This document shows, in pieces, positions 1 through 8,420 of a DNA stretch of 64,000 nt. The notes beneath the pieces are model-generated. The model ran no database searches. It was not told where the DNA came from and saw only the letters and a program-made list of their open reading frames with translations. The stretch is from Sphingopyxis panaciterrulae (GTDB lineage: Bacteria; Pseudomonadota; Alphaproteobacteria; Sphingomonadales; Sphingomonadaceae), in contig NZ_JACIJH010000006.1 of assembly GCF_014199295.1 (NCBI RefSeq), forward strand, positions 62,001 through 126,000, written 5' to 3'. Position 1 is the stretch's first letter; each line of letters starts with the position of its first letter. The translations under genes were made by a program, and so were the position numbers.

Positions 1-675
1 AATGCGCGCAATGCTTCTATCGTCGGTTACACGGTTCACTCCCAGATGCGGGCGCAACCGGGCCCTTTGGCGCTCAACGCCGCAATTTTGGGCGCCACCG
101 CCAACGTGCGGTGGAACGCGCCGAACGGCACCTATTATTGGCGCCTTTTTGGGTTGGTCGGGCCTATAGATCGAATGTGCGGTCGAATCTTTCCGGGCGG
201 GGAGTTGAGTGCCGCTAAGATCCGGGGCGGCAATGCCGCCAATTTCGACGCGCCCATAGGATCGCCCGAAACCACCAATCCGGCCATGTCGGCAATGACC
301 ATGTATCTGATTCGCGGCGAACGTCCCGGGTCCTATAGCCATCAGGTGTTTGCCGGATTGATGGGGATAAAGCAGTTCTACGATGCCGGCTATTGTCTTG
401 GTAACGGCGAACAGTGGCAGGCGATTCCAGGCGGGCCGATTTCAGTCCCAAGCGTCAACAACGTCTCCGAAATCCGGTTGATCGGCAATGACAATGTTGA
501 AATCGTCGCTCCTGCGCCGCCTGCCTATGGGACATGGAAGGTTGGCGACCGCGTAGAGAACAGCGCGTTGGGTCAGGCGAGTGATCAGAAGGACAAGCAT
601 ATCGTCGCGAGCTGGCGCTGTGCTACCGCCGGGACGCCGGGGACGTGGCTGCCCGAGCGCGTGCTAGAGGTATAG
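1..675 (+). CDS. C-terminal part of phage tail / depolymerase-like protein (5' end outside window)
   Basis: The frame is open from base 1 to a TAG stop at 673-675, so only the last 224 codons are visible; the internal ATG at 46 is not necessarily a start. The body is rich in Gly, Asn and aromatic residues. The last ~60 residues carry a GTWKVGDRV stretch followed about 25 residues later by TAGTPGTW. From family knowledge, a GTW-x-VGDRV ... TAGTPGTW tail recurs at the C-termini of phage tail fibres, tailspikes and polysaccharide-degrading enzymes, where it probably helps binding or trimerisation. No catalytic motif is visible. It is followed by a 247-base gene-free stretch and a tRNA gene, which suits the edge of a prophage or island, but no integrase or duplicated attachment site is seen. 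It could also be a host surface protein. Confidence 0.5.
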   Translation, partial: NARNASIVGYTVHSQMRAQPGPLALNAAILGATANVRWNAPNGTYYWRLFGLVGPIDRMCGRIFPGGELSAAKIRGGNAANFDAPIGSPETTNPAMSAMTMYLIRGERPGSYSHQVFAGLMGIKQFYDAGYCLGNGEQWQAIPGGPISVPSVNNVSEIRLIGNDNVEIVAPAPPAYGTWKVGDRVENSALGQASDQKDKHIVASWRCATAGTPGTWLPERVLEV

Positions 676-922
676 CCTCGCGCGCGCGACCTGTCCGGCT
701 GGGGATGCTCTGTTGCGATGCTGCTGAACGCGGCCGATCTGCGGCGAGTTCATCGTCGCCCTGACGAGACGCCGCCCGATAGGCGATGAATGATTTTCTC
801 TCGGGACGCTTGCAATCGATCGAACCTGTCTCTAGAGCGCCCTGCGTCGAGTCGTTGGAATTTCAACGGAATGGTTGGCTCATTCAACGAAGCGACAATA
901 TAAGTTGCTGAAAAGCAACACC

Positions 923-999
923 GCACCCGTAGCTCAGCTGGATAGAGCACCAGACTACGAATCTGGGGGTCGGACGTTCGAATCGTTCCGGGTGCGCCA
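923..999 (+). tRNA. tRNA-Arg (anticodon ACG), CCA encoded
   Basis: A full cloverleaf can be drawn: 7-bp acceptor stem GCACCCG (923-929) with CGGGTGC (989-995), D-arm with AGCTCAGCTGGATAGAGC, anticodon stem CCAGA/TCTGG (950-954, 962-966) around the loop CTACGAA with anticodon ACG at 957-959, a 5-base-stemmed T-arm with TTCGAAT, discriminator G996 and genomic CCA 997-999. The A34 would be deaminated to inosine to read CGU, CGC and CGA. An AT-rich stretch with a TATAA-like element lies just upstream (about 897-903), a plausible promoter -10 region. Confidence 0.97.
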
Positions 1000-1062
1000 T
1001 TCTCCCTCAGGACCCGAATAATCCCCCGGTGCCGACCGGCTGGAGAGCCGCAACGCGCGCGC

Positions 1063-1593
1063 TCAGGCAGGGCGGTAGGTAAGCCTGACGACATCCTCGC
1101 CGATCCGGTCATGGGTCATGAGGTGAAGCCGGGGCCGTGGGCCCGCGAAATAGGGCGTGCCGCGGCCGAGCGCGACGGGATGCAGATAGATACGATACTC
1201 ATCGATCAGACCAAGCTCGGTGAGGCTGTGGGCCAAATCGGGGCCGGCAACCTCGATCTCTCCCTCGCGCTCGGCCTTCAACGCACGAACCGCGCGCTCG
1301 AGATCGTCGCCGATCAGCGTGGCATTGGGACCGATCAACGGCTGCGATCGCGAGACGACCCATTTCGGCTGATTCCGCCATGCCGTAGCGAACGCCCGCT
1401 CATCGGCATCCCATTCGGGATGTTCGTCGTCCCAATAGCGCATGATCTCATAGATTTTGCGGCCGTAGAGGCTGCCCGCCTGCTCTTGAGCCTCCTTGAT
1501 GAAGTGGCGGAAGAGCGTGGGGTCGGGCGCAAATTCCATATGGTCGACGTATCCGTCGAGGGATTGGTTCATTCCGAACACCAGCTTGGCCAT
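1063..1593 (-). CDS. Dihydrofolate reductase-like protein (RibD C-terminal domain family)
   Basis: A 176-residue protein starting MAKLVFGMNQSLDGYVD. The N-terminal beta strand followed by SLDGYV, a central SRSQPL segment and a C-terminal VAGPDLAHSL stretch are typical of the YyaP/RibD-C family, single-domain NADPH-dependent reductases with the dihydrofolate reductase fold whose substrates are mostly unknown. I chose the ATG at 1593 because AAGGAA precedes it at good distance; an in-frame GTG at 1629 would overlap the stop of the upstream transporter gene and lacks a clear ribosome site. It lies 32 bases downstream of the transporter gene on the same strand and may be cotranscribed. It is probably not the essential folate enzyme, because the family is distinct from FolA. 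Confidence 0.85.
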   Translation of the reverse strand: MAKLVFGMNQSLDGYVDHMEFAPDPTLFRHFIKEAQEQAGSLYGRKIYEIMRYWDDEHPEWDADERAFATAWRNQPKWVVSRSQPLIGPNATLIGDDLERAVRALKAEREGEIEVAGPDLAHSLTELGLIDEYRIYLHPVALGRGTPYFAGPRPRLHLMTHDRIGEDVVRLTYRPA

Positions 1594-1625
1594 GCCTGTT
1601 TCCTTTCTGCGCTCTGCCCCTTCGT

Positions 1626-2969
1626 TCACCCCTGCAGGGCCTCCGACCGCCGCGCGTCGGCGTCGTCGATCGCGAGCAGCGACGCGCCGCGCGTTTCGCG
1701 CATGATCAGCGCGGCGATCAGGCTGACGGCGCCGGCGAACAGGATGTAGATCGCAATCGGCGTCCAGCTATCATATTCGCGCAGCAAGGCGGTGCCGATC
1801 AGCGGCGCCCACGACCCCGCGACGATCGCGGTCGCCTGATAGCCGAGCGAGACGCCCGAATAGCGCATCCGGGTCGGGAACATCTCCGTCATGATTGCGG
1901 GCTGCGGCGCATACATGAAGGCGTGGATCGCGAGGCCGAGCATGATCGCGGCGAGGATCATCACGGTGTCCCCGGTGTCGAACATCGGAAAGGCGGCGAA
2001 GGGCCACGCCATGGTGAGCGCGGCACCTGCAATATAAACGGGCCGTCGTCCCACGCGGTCGGCGAGCGCCCCGACCAGCGGAATGGCGATCACATGCAGG
2101 ATATGCGCGGCAAAGAGCAGCGTCAGGATGCGCGTCGCGTCGATGTCGCGATGGTGGAGATAGGTGATCGAGAAGGTGACGATCATGTAATAGACGATAT
2201 TCTCGCCGAAGCGCAGCGCCATCGCGGTGAACACCCCGCGCGGGTAGCGTTTGAACACCTCAACGAGGCCGTAGCCGGCTTCGGCTGTGCGTTCGACCTT
2301 CGCCTTTGCCGCCTCGAAGATCGGGGAATCGCTGACCTGGGTGCGGATGTAATAGCCGATCGCGACGATGACCACCGACAGCCAGAAACCGACGCGCCAG
2401 CCCCAGGCCAGGAAGGCGTCTTCGGACAGAGTCACGGAAAGGACCAGCAGCACGACCGTCGCAAGCAGATTGCCGAGCGGCACGCCCGCCTGCGGGAAAC
2501 TGCCCCAGAAGGCGCGGCTTTTGTTCGGGCTATGCTCGGTTACCAGCAGCACCGCGCCGCCCCATTCGCCGCCGAGCGCGAAGCCCTGGACGAAGCGCAG
2601 CAGCACGAGCAGCGCCGGCGCCCAATAGCCGATGCTGTGAAAGCTGGGCAGGCAGCCCATCAGGAAGGTCGATGCGCCGATCAGGACCAGGCTGAACTGA
2701 AGCAGCGACTTGCGCCCGATGCGGTCGCCGACATGCCCGAACACCACGCCGCCCAGCGGCCGCGCGATGAAGCCGACCGCATAGGTCGCGAAAGCGGCGA
2801 TGATGCCGTCGAGGTCGTTGCCGGTCTCGGGAAAGAAGAGCTGGCCGAACACCAGCGTCGCGGCTGTGCCATAGAGGAAGAATTCATACCATTCGACGAC
2901 CGTGCCCGCCATCGAGGCGCCCACGACCTTCTTCAGATAGGGCAGGTCGGCCTGCTGCTCATGCTCCAT
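1626..2969 (-). CDS. MFS transporter, metabolite:H+ symporter (MHS/ProP-ShiA) type
   Basis: A 447-residue polytopic membrane protein with about 12 predicted helices. The N-terminal VVEWYEFFLYG, the loop 2-3 motif GDRIGRK (residues 81-87), the GGEWGGA stretch (about 133-139) and the second-half signature ADRVGRR (303-309) are hallmarks of the MHS subfamily of the major facilitator superfamily, which imports organic acids, osmolytes (ProP) or shikimate (ShiA) with protons. The substrate cannot be told from sequence. The length matches the family. The ATG at 2969 is preceded by a GGGAG ribosome site. It is divergent from glucokinase (174-base shared upstream region) and is followed by the RibD-like gene, which gives no clear substrate clue. 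Confidence 0.9.
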   Translation of the reverse strand: MEHEQQADLPYLKKVVGASMAGTVVEWYEFFLYGTAATLVFGQLFFPETGNDLDGIIAAFATYAVGFIARPLGGVVFGHVGDRIGRKSLLQFSLVLIGASTFLMGCLPSFHSIGYWAPALLVLLRFVQGFALGGEWGGAVLLVTEHSPNKSRAFWGSFPQAGVPLGNLLATVVLLVLSVTLSEDAFLAWGWRVGFWLSVVIVAIGYYIRTQVSDSPIFEAAKAKVERTAEAGYGLVEVFKRYPRGVFTAMALRFGENIVYYMIVTFSITYLHHRDIDATRILTLLFAAHILHVIAIPLVGALADRVGRRPVYIAGAALTMAWPFAAFPMFDTGDTVMILAAIMLGLAIHAFMYAPQPAIMTEMFPTRMRYSGVSLGYQATAIVAGSWAPLIGTALLREYDSWTPIAIYILFAGAVSLIAALIMRETRGASLLAIDDADARRSEALQG

Positions 2970-3143
2970 ATGTCCCGCTCCCGCATGTCTTTTCCGGAAC
3001 CTCTATGGAGCGGGCGCGTGGGGATTTGAAGAGCGCGCCTTGCCCGGGGCCGACCGGCGCGCATAGCTATGCCCTGTTGCGCCGTCGCGGCAACCGCGAC
3101 AATCTGGACCGAAGGCGGCGGCCTCGCCGCACAAGGGAGAGTC

Positions 3144-4115
3144 ATGAGCCAATCCATCGTCACGGTTGATATCGGCGGCACCCATGCGCGCTTCGCGATT
3201 GCGGAGGTCGAGGGCGGACGCTGCATCGCGCTCGGCGAGCCGACGACGCTGCACACCGAGGATCATGCGAGCTTCCAGACCGCATGGCAGGATTTCGAGC
3301 GCCGGCAGGGCAGGAGCCTGCCGCGCAGCGTCGCGATCGCCATAGCTGGGCCGACGAAGGGCGAGATCATCCGCTTCACCAACAATCCATGGATCATCCG
3401 CCCGGCGCTGATTCGCGAAAAGCTGAACGTCGACGATTATGTGCTGGTCAATGATTTCGAGGCGGTCGGCCATGCCGTCGCTCAGGCCGACGCGCGCTAT
3501 TTCGAGCGGCTGTGCGGCCCCGACGAACCGCTGCCAGCGACCGGTACGATCAGCGTCCTTGGCCCCGGCACCGGGCTGGGCGTCGCGCATGTCTGGCGCG
3601 ACGGTGATGCCTACCGCGTTCAGGCGACCGAGGGCGGTCATGTCGATTTCGCGCCGCTCGACAGCATCGAGGACGCGATCCTCGCGCGGTTGCGCAAGCG
3701 CCACCGCCGCGTGTCGGCCGAACGCATCGTTTCCGGTCCCGGCATCGTCGATATCTTCGAGACGCTGGCGGCGATGGAGGGACGCGCGGTGACGCCCGAA
3801 GAGGATGTGGCGATCTGGACCCGCGGCATGGAGCAGGAGGACAGTTTGGCCGCGGCTGCGGTCGACCGCTTCTGCCTGTCGCTCGGCAGCATCGCGGGCG
3901 ACCTCGCACTGGCGCAGGGAGCAAGCGGCGTGGTGATCGCGGGCGGGCTCGGTCTTCGGATCCGCGACCATCTGGTGCGGTCGGGCTTTCCCGAACGCTT
4001 CGTCTCCAAGGGGCGCTTCGAGAATTTCATGGCCGCCATCCCGGTCAAGCTGATTACCCATCCGCAGCCGGGCCTGTTCGGCGCCGCCGCGGCCTTCGCG
4101 CGCCAGCATGGGTAG
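3144..4115 (+). CDS. glk: Glucokinase
   Basis: A cytoplasmic 323-residue enzyme that phosphorylates glucose with ATP to glucose 6-phosphate, feeding the Entner-Doudoroff/pentose routes. Visible motifs follow the bacterial Glk family: phosphate-binding DIGGTHARF (residues 9-17), VNDFEAVG (102-109) with the catalytic Asp at about 104, adenosine-binding LGPGTGLG (139-146) and the sugar-binding EGGHVDF (163-169). Length is close to E. coli Glk (321). The frame is open further upstream, but the ATG at 3144 has AAGGGAGA just before it and starts right before the first beta strand. A palindromic repeat lies directly downstream and may stabilise or end the transcript. Confidence 0.95.
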   Translation: MSQSIVTVDIGGTHARFAIAEVEGGRCIALGEPTTLHTEDHASFQTAWQDFERRQGRSLPRSVAIAIAGPTKGEIIRFTNNPWIIRPALIREKLNVDDYVLVNDFEAVGHAVAQADARYFERLCGPDEPLPATGTISVLGPGTGLGVAHVWRDGDAYRVQATEGGHVDFAPLDSIEDAILARLRKRHRRVSAERIVSGPGIVDIFETLAAMEGRAVTPEEDVAIWTRGMEQEDSLAAAAVDRFCLSLGSIAGDLALAQGASGVVIAGGLGLRIRDHLVRSGFPERFVSKGRFENFMAAIPVKLITHPQPGLFGAAAAFARQHG

Positions 4116-4130
4116 GATAGCGGCCCCTTC

Positions 4131-4204
4131 GTCATTCCGACGAAGGCCGGACCCTCGCCACTGGCAAGGCGTCCCAGTGAGATTCCGGCTTTCGCCGGAA
4201 TGAC
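4131..4204. repeat. REP-like palindrome downstream of glk
   Basis: Two 21-base arms (4131-4151 and 4184-4204) are inverted copies with two mismatches; each begins or ends with GTCATTCC/GGAATGAC. This is one of the REP-like families that recur in the window (compare 58036-58112). It fills most of the gap between glk and the next gene. Confidence 0.8.
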
Positions 4205-4272
4205 GATGTGGGCAAGGTCTGCCGGCGTTCCCGGCGTGATTCTCTGACTCCAGATCGAAAGCCCAAACCCAT

Positions 4273-5211
4273 ATGCCTTCCGGCCTTTTCGCCCTCCTCG
4301 ACGATGTTGCGACCATCGCCAAGGTCGCTGCCGCGAGCATCGACGACGTTGGCGCGGCTGCCTCGAGGGCCGGGGTGAAGGCGGCGGGCGTGGTCGTCGA
4401 TGATACGGCGGTCACACCGCGCTATGTCACCGGCTTCACCCCGGATCGCGAACTGCCGATCATCTGGCGCATCACCAAGGGATCGCTGTTCAACAAGCTG
4501 ATCCTGATCCTGCCGGCGCTGCTGCTGCTCTCGGCGCTTGCGCAGTGGGCAATCACGCCGCTGCTGATGGTCGGCGGCGCCTATCTCTGCTTCGAAGGGG
4601 CGGAAAAGGCGCTGCACGCGCTCCGCAAGGACACCACCAGCCTCGCGGAGGAGGCCGAGATCGTCGCCGACAAGACGCATGAGGAGGCGATGGTGACGGG
4701 CGCGGTGCGCACCGACTTCATTCTTTCGGCCGAAATCATGGTCATCGCGCTCAACGAGGTGCTGGACGAGCATCTCCTGCTGCGCGGCGCGACGCTTGCG
4801 GTCGTGGCGGTCGCGATCACGATTGCGGTCTATGGTGTCGTCGGGCTGATCGTGAAGATGGATGATATCGGCCTTCACATGGCGAAGCGCGGGTCGCGCG
4901 CGCGGCAGGCGGTCGGGCGGGGGCTCGTTGCCCTCATGCCCAGGTTGCTTGGCGCGCTCGCGACGATCGGCACCGCGGCGATGCTGTGGGTCGGCGGGCA
5001 GATTTTCCTCCATGGCCTCGACGAATTCCATATCGGCGGGATTGGCCACGCTCTCCACGATTTCGCCCATCGCGTCGCGGGCGGCTTGCCCGGTGCTGGC
5101 GCATGGGAATGGCTGATAAACGCCGCGGGAGCGGGCGTGTTCGGGCTGGCGCTCGGCGCTGTGATCGTCGGCGTGCTGCACCTGCTGCCAGGCCGGAAGA
5201 CGGCGCATTGA
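4273..5211 (+). CDS. DUF808 family inner-membrane protein (YedI-like)
   Basis: A 312-residue membrane protein. It begins MPSGLFALLDDVATIAK and continues with ASIDDVGAAA and VVVDDTAVTPRYVTGF, the characteristic N-terminal signature of the DUF808/YedI family. Helices are predicted near residues 75-105, 150-195, 215-245 and 280-305. The family is widespread in proteobacteria, sits in the inner membrane and has no established function. No Shine-Dalgarno sequence is obvious before the ATG. It ends 15 bases before the aminotransferase gene, so the two may be cotranscribed, although no functional link is known. Confidence 0.88.
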   Translation: MPSGLFALLDDVATIAKVAAASIDDVGAAASRAGVKAAGVVVDDTAVTPRYVTGFTPDRELPIIWRITKGSLFNKLILILPALLLLSALAQWAITPLLMVGGAYLCFEGAEKALHALRKDTTSLAEEAEIVADKTHEEAMVTGAVRTDFILSAEIMVIALNEVLDEHLLLRGATLAVVAVAITIAVYGVVGLIVKMDDIGLHMAKRGSRARQAVGRGLVALMPRLLGALATIGTAAMLWVGGQIFLHGLDEFHIGGIGHALHDFAHRVAGGLPGAGAWEWLINAAGAGVFGLALGAVIVGVLHLLPGRKTAH

Positions 5212-5213
5212 TC

Positions 5214-5223
5214 GGGGGGGGGG
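5214..5223 (+). promoter_or_regulatory. Ten-G homopolymer in the ribosome-binding position of the aminotransferase gene
   Basis: An uninterrupted run of ten G residues ends three bases before the ATG at 5227, exactly where a Shine-Dalgarno sequence would lie. It can serve as the ribosome site and is long enough to slip during replication. Confidence 0.7.
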
Positions 5224-5226
5224 CGA

Positions 5227-6543
5227 ATGAAGGGCGAAAATGATCCGCTGGCGTCCTTCTGGATGCCCTTCACCGCCAACCGCGCCTACAAGGCGCACCC
5301 GCGCCAGCTCGTGTCGGCGAGCGGCATGCACTACCGCAGTGCCGACGGCCGCGAGATTCTGGACGGCACCGCCGGGCTCTGGTGCTGCAATGCCGGCCAT
5401 TGCCGGCCCGAGATCACCGAGGCCATCGCGAAGACCGCCGCGACGCTCGATTTCGCGCCGACCTTCCAGCTCGGCCACCCGCTCGCCTTTGAACTGGCGC
5501 AGCGCGTTGCGGCGCTGATGCCCGAGGGGCTCGACCGCGTCTTCTTCACGAACAGCGGGTCCGAATCGGTCGATACCGCGCTCAAGATCGCGCTCGCGGT
5601 TCAGCGGGCGCGGGCGCAGGGCGCGCGCACCCGATTGATCGGGCGCGAGCGCGGCTATCATGGCGTCGGTTTCGGCGGGATCAGCGTCGGTGGCATCGTC
5701 GGCAATCGCCGTACCTTCGGCATCGGCCTGCCTGGCACCGATCATCTGCGCCACACGCACGATCTGACGCGCAACGCCTTTTCGCGCGGATTTCCGCAGC
5801 ATGGCGCCGAACTCGCCGACGATCTCCAGCGGCTCGTCGATCTGCATGGGGCAGAGACGATCGCGGCGGTGATCGTCGAGCCGATGGCGGGATCGACCGG
5901 CGTGCTGCTGCCGCCGGTCGGCTATCTTCAGCGGCTGCGCGACATCTGCGACCGGCATGGCATCTTGCTGATCTTCGACGAGGTCATCACCGCCTTCGGC
6001 CGCGTCGGCGGCGCGACGGCCGCCGAAAGCTGGGGCGTGACCCCCGACATCCTAACCATGGCGAAAGGATTGACCAACGCGGCGGTGCCGATGGGCGCGG
6101 TGGCGGTGAAGCGCGAACTGCACGATGCGGTGGTCGACCATGCGCCGGCCGGAATCGAGTTCTTCCACGGCTACACCTACTCAGGACATCCGTTGGCGAG
6201 CGCGGCAGGGCTGGCGGCGCTCGATATTTATTCCGCGGAAGGCTTGTTCGACCGGGCGAAGCAACTGGGCGGTTATTGGGAGGATGCGGCGCACGACCTG
6301 AAGGGGCGTCGCTCCGTCATCGACATCCGCACCACCGGGCTTGTCGCCGGGATCGAACTCGAACCGCGCCCGGATGCCCCCGGAGCGCGAGCGACCGAGC
6401 TGTTCCATGCCTGCTTCGATAATGGCCTGCTGATCCGCGCGACGGGCGATATCATCGCGCTGTCGCCGCCGCTGATCGTCGGGAAAGCCGAGATCGACGA
6501 GATGTTCAGCCTGCTTGGCGACTTGCTCGACGTGATCGACTGA
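5227..6543 (+). CDS. Class III PLP-dependent aminotransferase (omega-amino acid:pyruvate type)
   Basis: A 438-residue cytoplasmic fold-type I transaminase. Motifs: DGTAGLWCCNAGHCRPEI (about 46-63), the phosphate-binding NSGSESVDTALK (109-120), YHG (144-146) stacking on the cofactor, FDEVITAFGR (250-259) with the Asp that contacts the pyridine nitrogen, and TMAKGLTNAAVPMG with Lys280 forming the Schiff base. These match the beta-alanine/omega-amino acid:pyruvate aminotransferase branch, which moves terminal amino groups of beta-alanine, taurine-like or polyamine-derived amines to pyruvate; the precise donor is unknown. Length fits the family. The ribosome-binding region is a ten-G run. It converges with the phoR-like gene, only 12 bases away. 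Confidence 0.9.
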   Translation: MKGENDPLASFWMPFTANRAYKAHPRQLVSASGMHYRSADGREILDGTAGLWCCNAGHCRPEITEAIAKTAATLDFAPTFQLGHPLAFELAQRVAALMPEGLDRVFFTNSGSESVDTALKIALAVQRARAQGARTRLIGRERGYHGVGFGGISVGGIVGNRRTFGIGLPGTDHLRHTHDLTRNAFSRGFPQHGAELADDLQRLVDLHGAETIAAVIVEPMAGSTGVLLPPVGYLQRLRDICDRHGILLIFDEVITAFGRVGGATAAESWGVTPDILTMAKGLTNAAVPMGAVAVKRELHDAVVDHAPAGIEFFHGYTYSGHPLASAAGLAALDIYSAEGLFDRAKQLGGYWEDAAHDLKGRRSVIDIRTTGLVAGIELEPRPDAPGARATELFHACFDNGLLIRATGDIIALSPPLIVGKAEIDEMFSLLGDLLDVID

Positions 6544-6555
6544 GCGTACCGCCGT

Positions 6556-7794
6556 TCAGGTGCCGTCTGGCCCTGCCAGCGGAAAGGTGACCGATACCCG
6601 CGTGCCTTTGCCGGGCTCGCTGGCGATATCGAGCTGGCCCTGGTGGCGCTCGCTGATGTGCTTGACGATCGCAAGGCCGAGGCCGGTGCCGCCGACTGAT
6701 CGGCTGCGTGCTTCGTCGACGCGGTAGAAGCGTTCCGTCAGGCGCGGAATATGCTCGGCCGGGATGCCGTCGCCCTGGTCGCTGACCGACAGCCGGACGC
6801 GGTCGCCCTCGCGGGTCAGTTCGACGGTTACCGGCGTGCCCGCGCGCCCGTATTTCATCGCGTTCGAGACGATATTGTGCGCCAGTTGGCCGAGCTGCGC
6901 CGCGTCACCCAGCATCGGCTGCACGCCATCGTCCAGCTTCGCCATGATATCTTTGGCCCGCGCCTGTTCGCTGTCGCGAAGCTGCGCGATGGTAGTGCGG
7001 ACGATCGCCGCCAGGTCGGCTGGAGCGGTCGGGCGCCGGAAACGGTCGGCCTCGACCCGGGAGATCGAGAGGAGGTCGATGACGAGCTGCTGCATCCGCC
7101 GCGCCTCGCGCTCGATGATCGACAGGAAGCGATGGCGCGTTTCGGCGTCGGCCTCGTCGTTCATGTCCTGAAGCGTCTCGACATAGCCGAGGATGGCGGC
7201 GAGCGGCGTGCGCAGCTCGTGGCTCGCATTGGCGACGAAGTCCGACCGCATGCGGTCGGCAGCGTCGATCGCCGACCGGTCGGACAGGATGATGATCCGG
7301 TCGCTGCCCGAAAGCGCCGCGATCCGCATCGTCCAGCGTTGGCCGGGTCGCGGAAAGTCGACGAGGCTGATTTCCTGCGGTATCTCGGCGCCTGCCGCCT
7401 GGGCGAGCCATTCGGTCGCCGCCGGATGACGGATTGCGGTGCGGATGTCGGCGCCGACGATGTGGCGGCCGAGCAGCCGGACCGCGGCGTCGTTGGCAAC
7501 CGTGACGATATTGTCGGTGGTACCGAGCAGCGGGTCGGTTTCCTGGTCGGCCCGGCGCGCGAAATCGGGATGGCGGAGCAGCGAAGGGATCGGGGCGGGC
7601 GGCGGCGGCGCTGCTTCCGCGTGCGCTTCGGTCACGGGGGCCGGCGCGGCGGCGTGGACGATGGCGGTGGCGGCGAAGCCGGCGACGACGAGGATCGCGA
7701 TCGTCAGCGGGTCGCCCCCCGCCAGCGCGGCAAGGATCGCCGCAATGACGATCAATGTCAGCGCGATGACCAGACTGGACAGGCGATCGAACAT
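6556..7794 (-). CDS. phoR: Sensor histidine kinase, PhoR-like
   Basis: A 412-residue membrane kinase. Two hydrophobic segments (about 7-25 and 30-50) anchor it, with almost no periplasmic loop, as in PhoR. A PAS-like region (about 85-175) precedes the H-box FVANASHELRTPL with phospho-acceptor His192, the N-box with Asn311, DQGDGI (339-344), RFYRVD (355-360) and GGTGLGLAI (368-376). The segment order and the RFYRVDEARSR stretch resemble PhoR, the phosphate-starvation sensor that phosphorylates PhoB. However, no phoB, pst or phoU gene adjoins it here, so the symbol is a similarity-based guess. I chose the ATG at 7794 (GAAGG upstream) over an in-frame start 132 bases earlier, which would overlap the divergent gene and adds a non-membrane basic stretch. 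Confidence 0.82.
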   Translation of the reverse strand: MFDRLSSLVIALTLIVIAAILAALAGGDPLTIAILVVAGFAATAIVHAAAPAPVTEAHAEAAPPPPAPIPSLLRHPDFARRADQETDPLLGTTDNIVTVANDAAVRLLGRHIVGADIRTAIRHPAATEWLAQAAGAEIPQEISLVDFPRPGQRWTMRIAALSGSDRIIILSDRSAIDAADRMRSDFVANASHELRTPLAAILGYVETLQDMNDEADAETRHRFLSIIEREARRMQQLVIDLLSISRVEADRFRRPTAPADLAAIVRTTIAQLRDSEQARAKDIMAKLDDGVQPMLGDAAQLGQLAHNIVSNAMKYGRAGTPVTVELTREGDRVRLSVSDQGDGIPAEHIPRLTERFYRVDEARSRSVGGTGLGLAIVKHISERHQGQLDIASEPGKGTRVSVTFPLAGPDGT

Positions 7795-7943
7795 GCGCCT
7801 TCGCGCCTCGCACGCCGCACGATCCCGCGCAAGGCCTGTTGCACCGTTCAGACAAGGCACTGCGCTTGTCCCAAAGCGGGAAAGCGGCGGGTGCCGGGCG
7901 GCTTTTCCTTTCCCCCCGCGCGCCAATTGGCTATGCGCCGGTC

Positions 7944-8360
7944 ATGGAAAACAGCGAAAATCCGGCGACAGGCGAGGGCGTGGCTGCGGACGAGACGGTT
8001 CCGTCGCGGCGCCGGATGCTCGCGCTCGGCGCGGTCGGTGTCTCGGCGGCGCTGACGATTCGTCCGGCCTTCGCGCAAACCGCGGTTTCGGTGATGAATT
8101 GCGAGATTCCGGTCCCCGACGTCACCGCTGCCGGTCAGTATATCGACGCCAGCGGCAAGATCGTCCCGCCAGGAACGAAGGGCGCCTTTCCCGGCGCCCC
8201 GCGGCCCTTCACCGGCGAGGAAGTGAAACGTGCCTTTCGCGGCCGTTCGCTGCCAGGCACGACCTACGATCAGTCGCAGGCCTATCTGCAATATATCCGG
8301 CGCTTGCAGGCGGGGCAGAGCGGCTTTACCTGTTTCGCCTCCATCCAGATGCCGCGCTGA
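7944..8360 (+). CDS. Tat-exported hypothetical protein
   Basis: A 138-residue protein with a twin-arginine signal: SRRRMLALG at about 21-29 followed by a hydrophobic stretch and an AFAQ cleavage site near residue 45. The mature part is about 94 residues, with two cysteines (near 52 and 130), and no family I recognise. Export through Tat implies folding or cofactor loading in the cytoplasm; the tatABC genes are in this window. It is transcribed divergently from the phoR-like gene and lies 60 bases before the FAA-hydrolase gene, possibly the same transcript. Confidence 0.7.
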   Translation: MENSENPATGEGVAADETVPSRRRMLALGAVGVSAALTIRPAFAQTAVSVMNCEIPVPDVTAAGQYIDASGKIVPPGTKGAFPGAPRPFTGEEVKRAFRGRSLPGTTYDQSQAYLQYIRRLQAGQSGFTCFASIQMPR

Positions 8361-8420
8361 CTCATCGCTTCATTCCTTTCGCGATGACGCCTCGGCGGCG
8401 TCGCAGACAAAGGAAGTTTC

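Noticed and set aside
750..1112. A 120-codon frame on the minus strand across the tRNA-Arg gene
   Set aside because: It is the antisense of the tRNA; such frames are a well-known false annotation.
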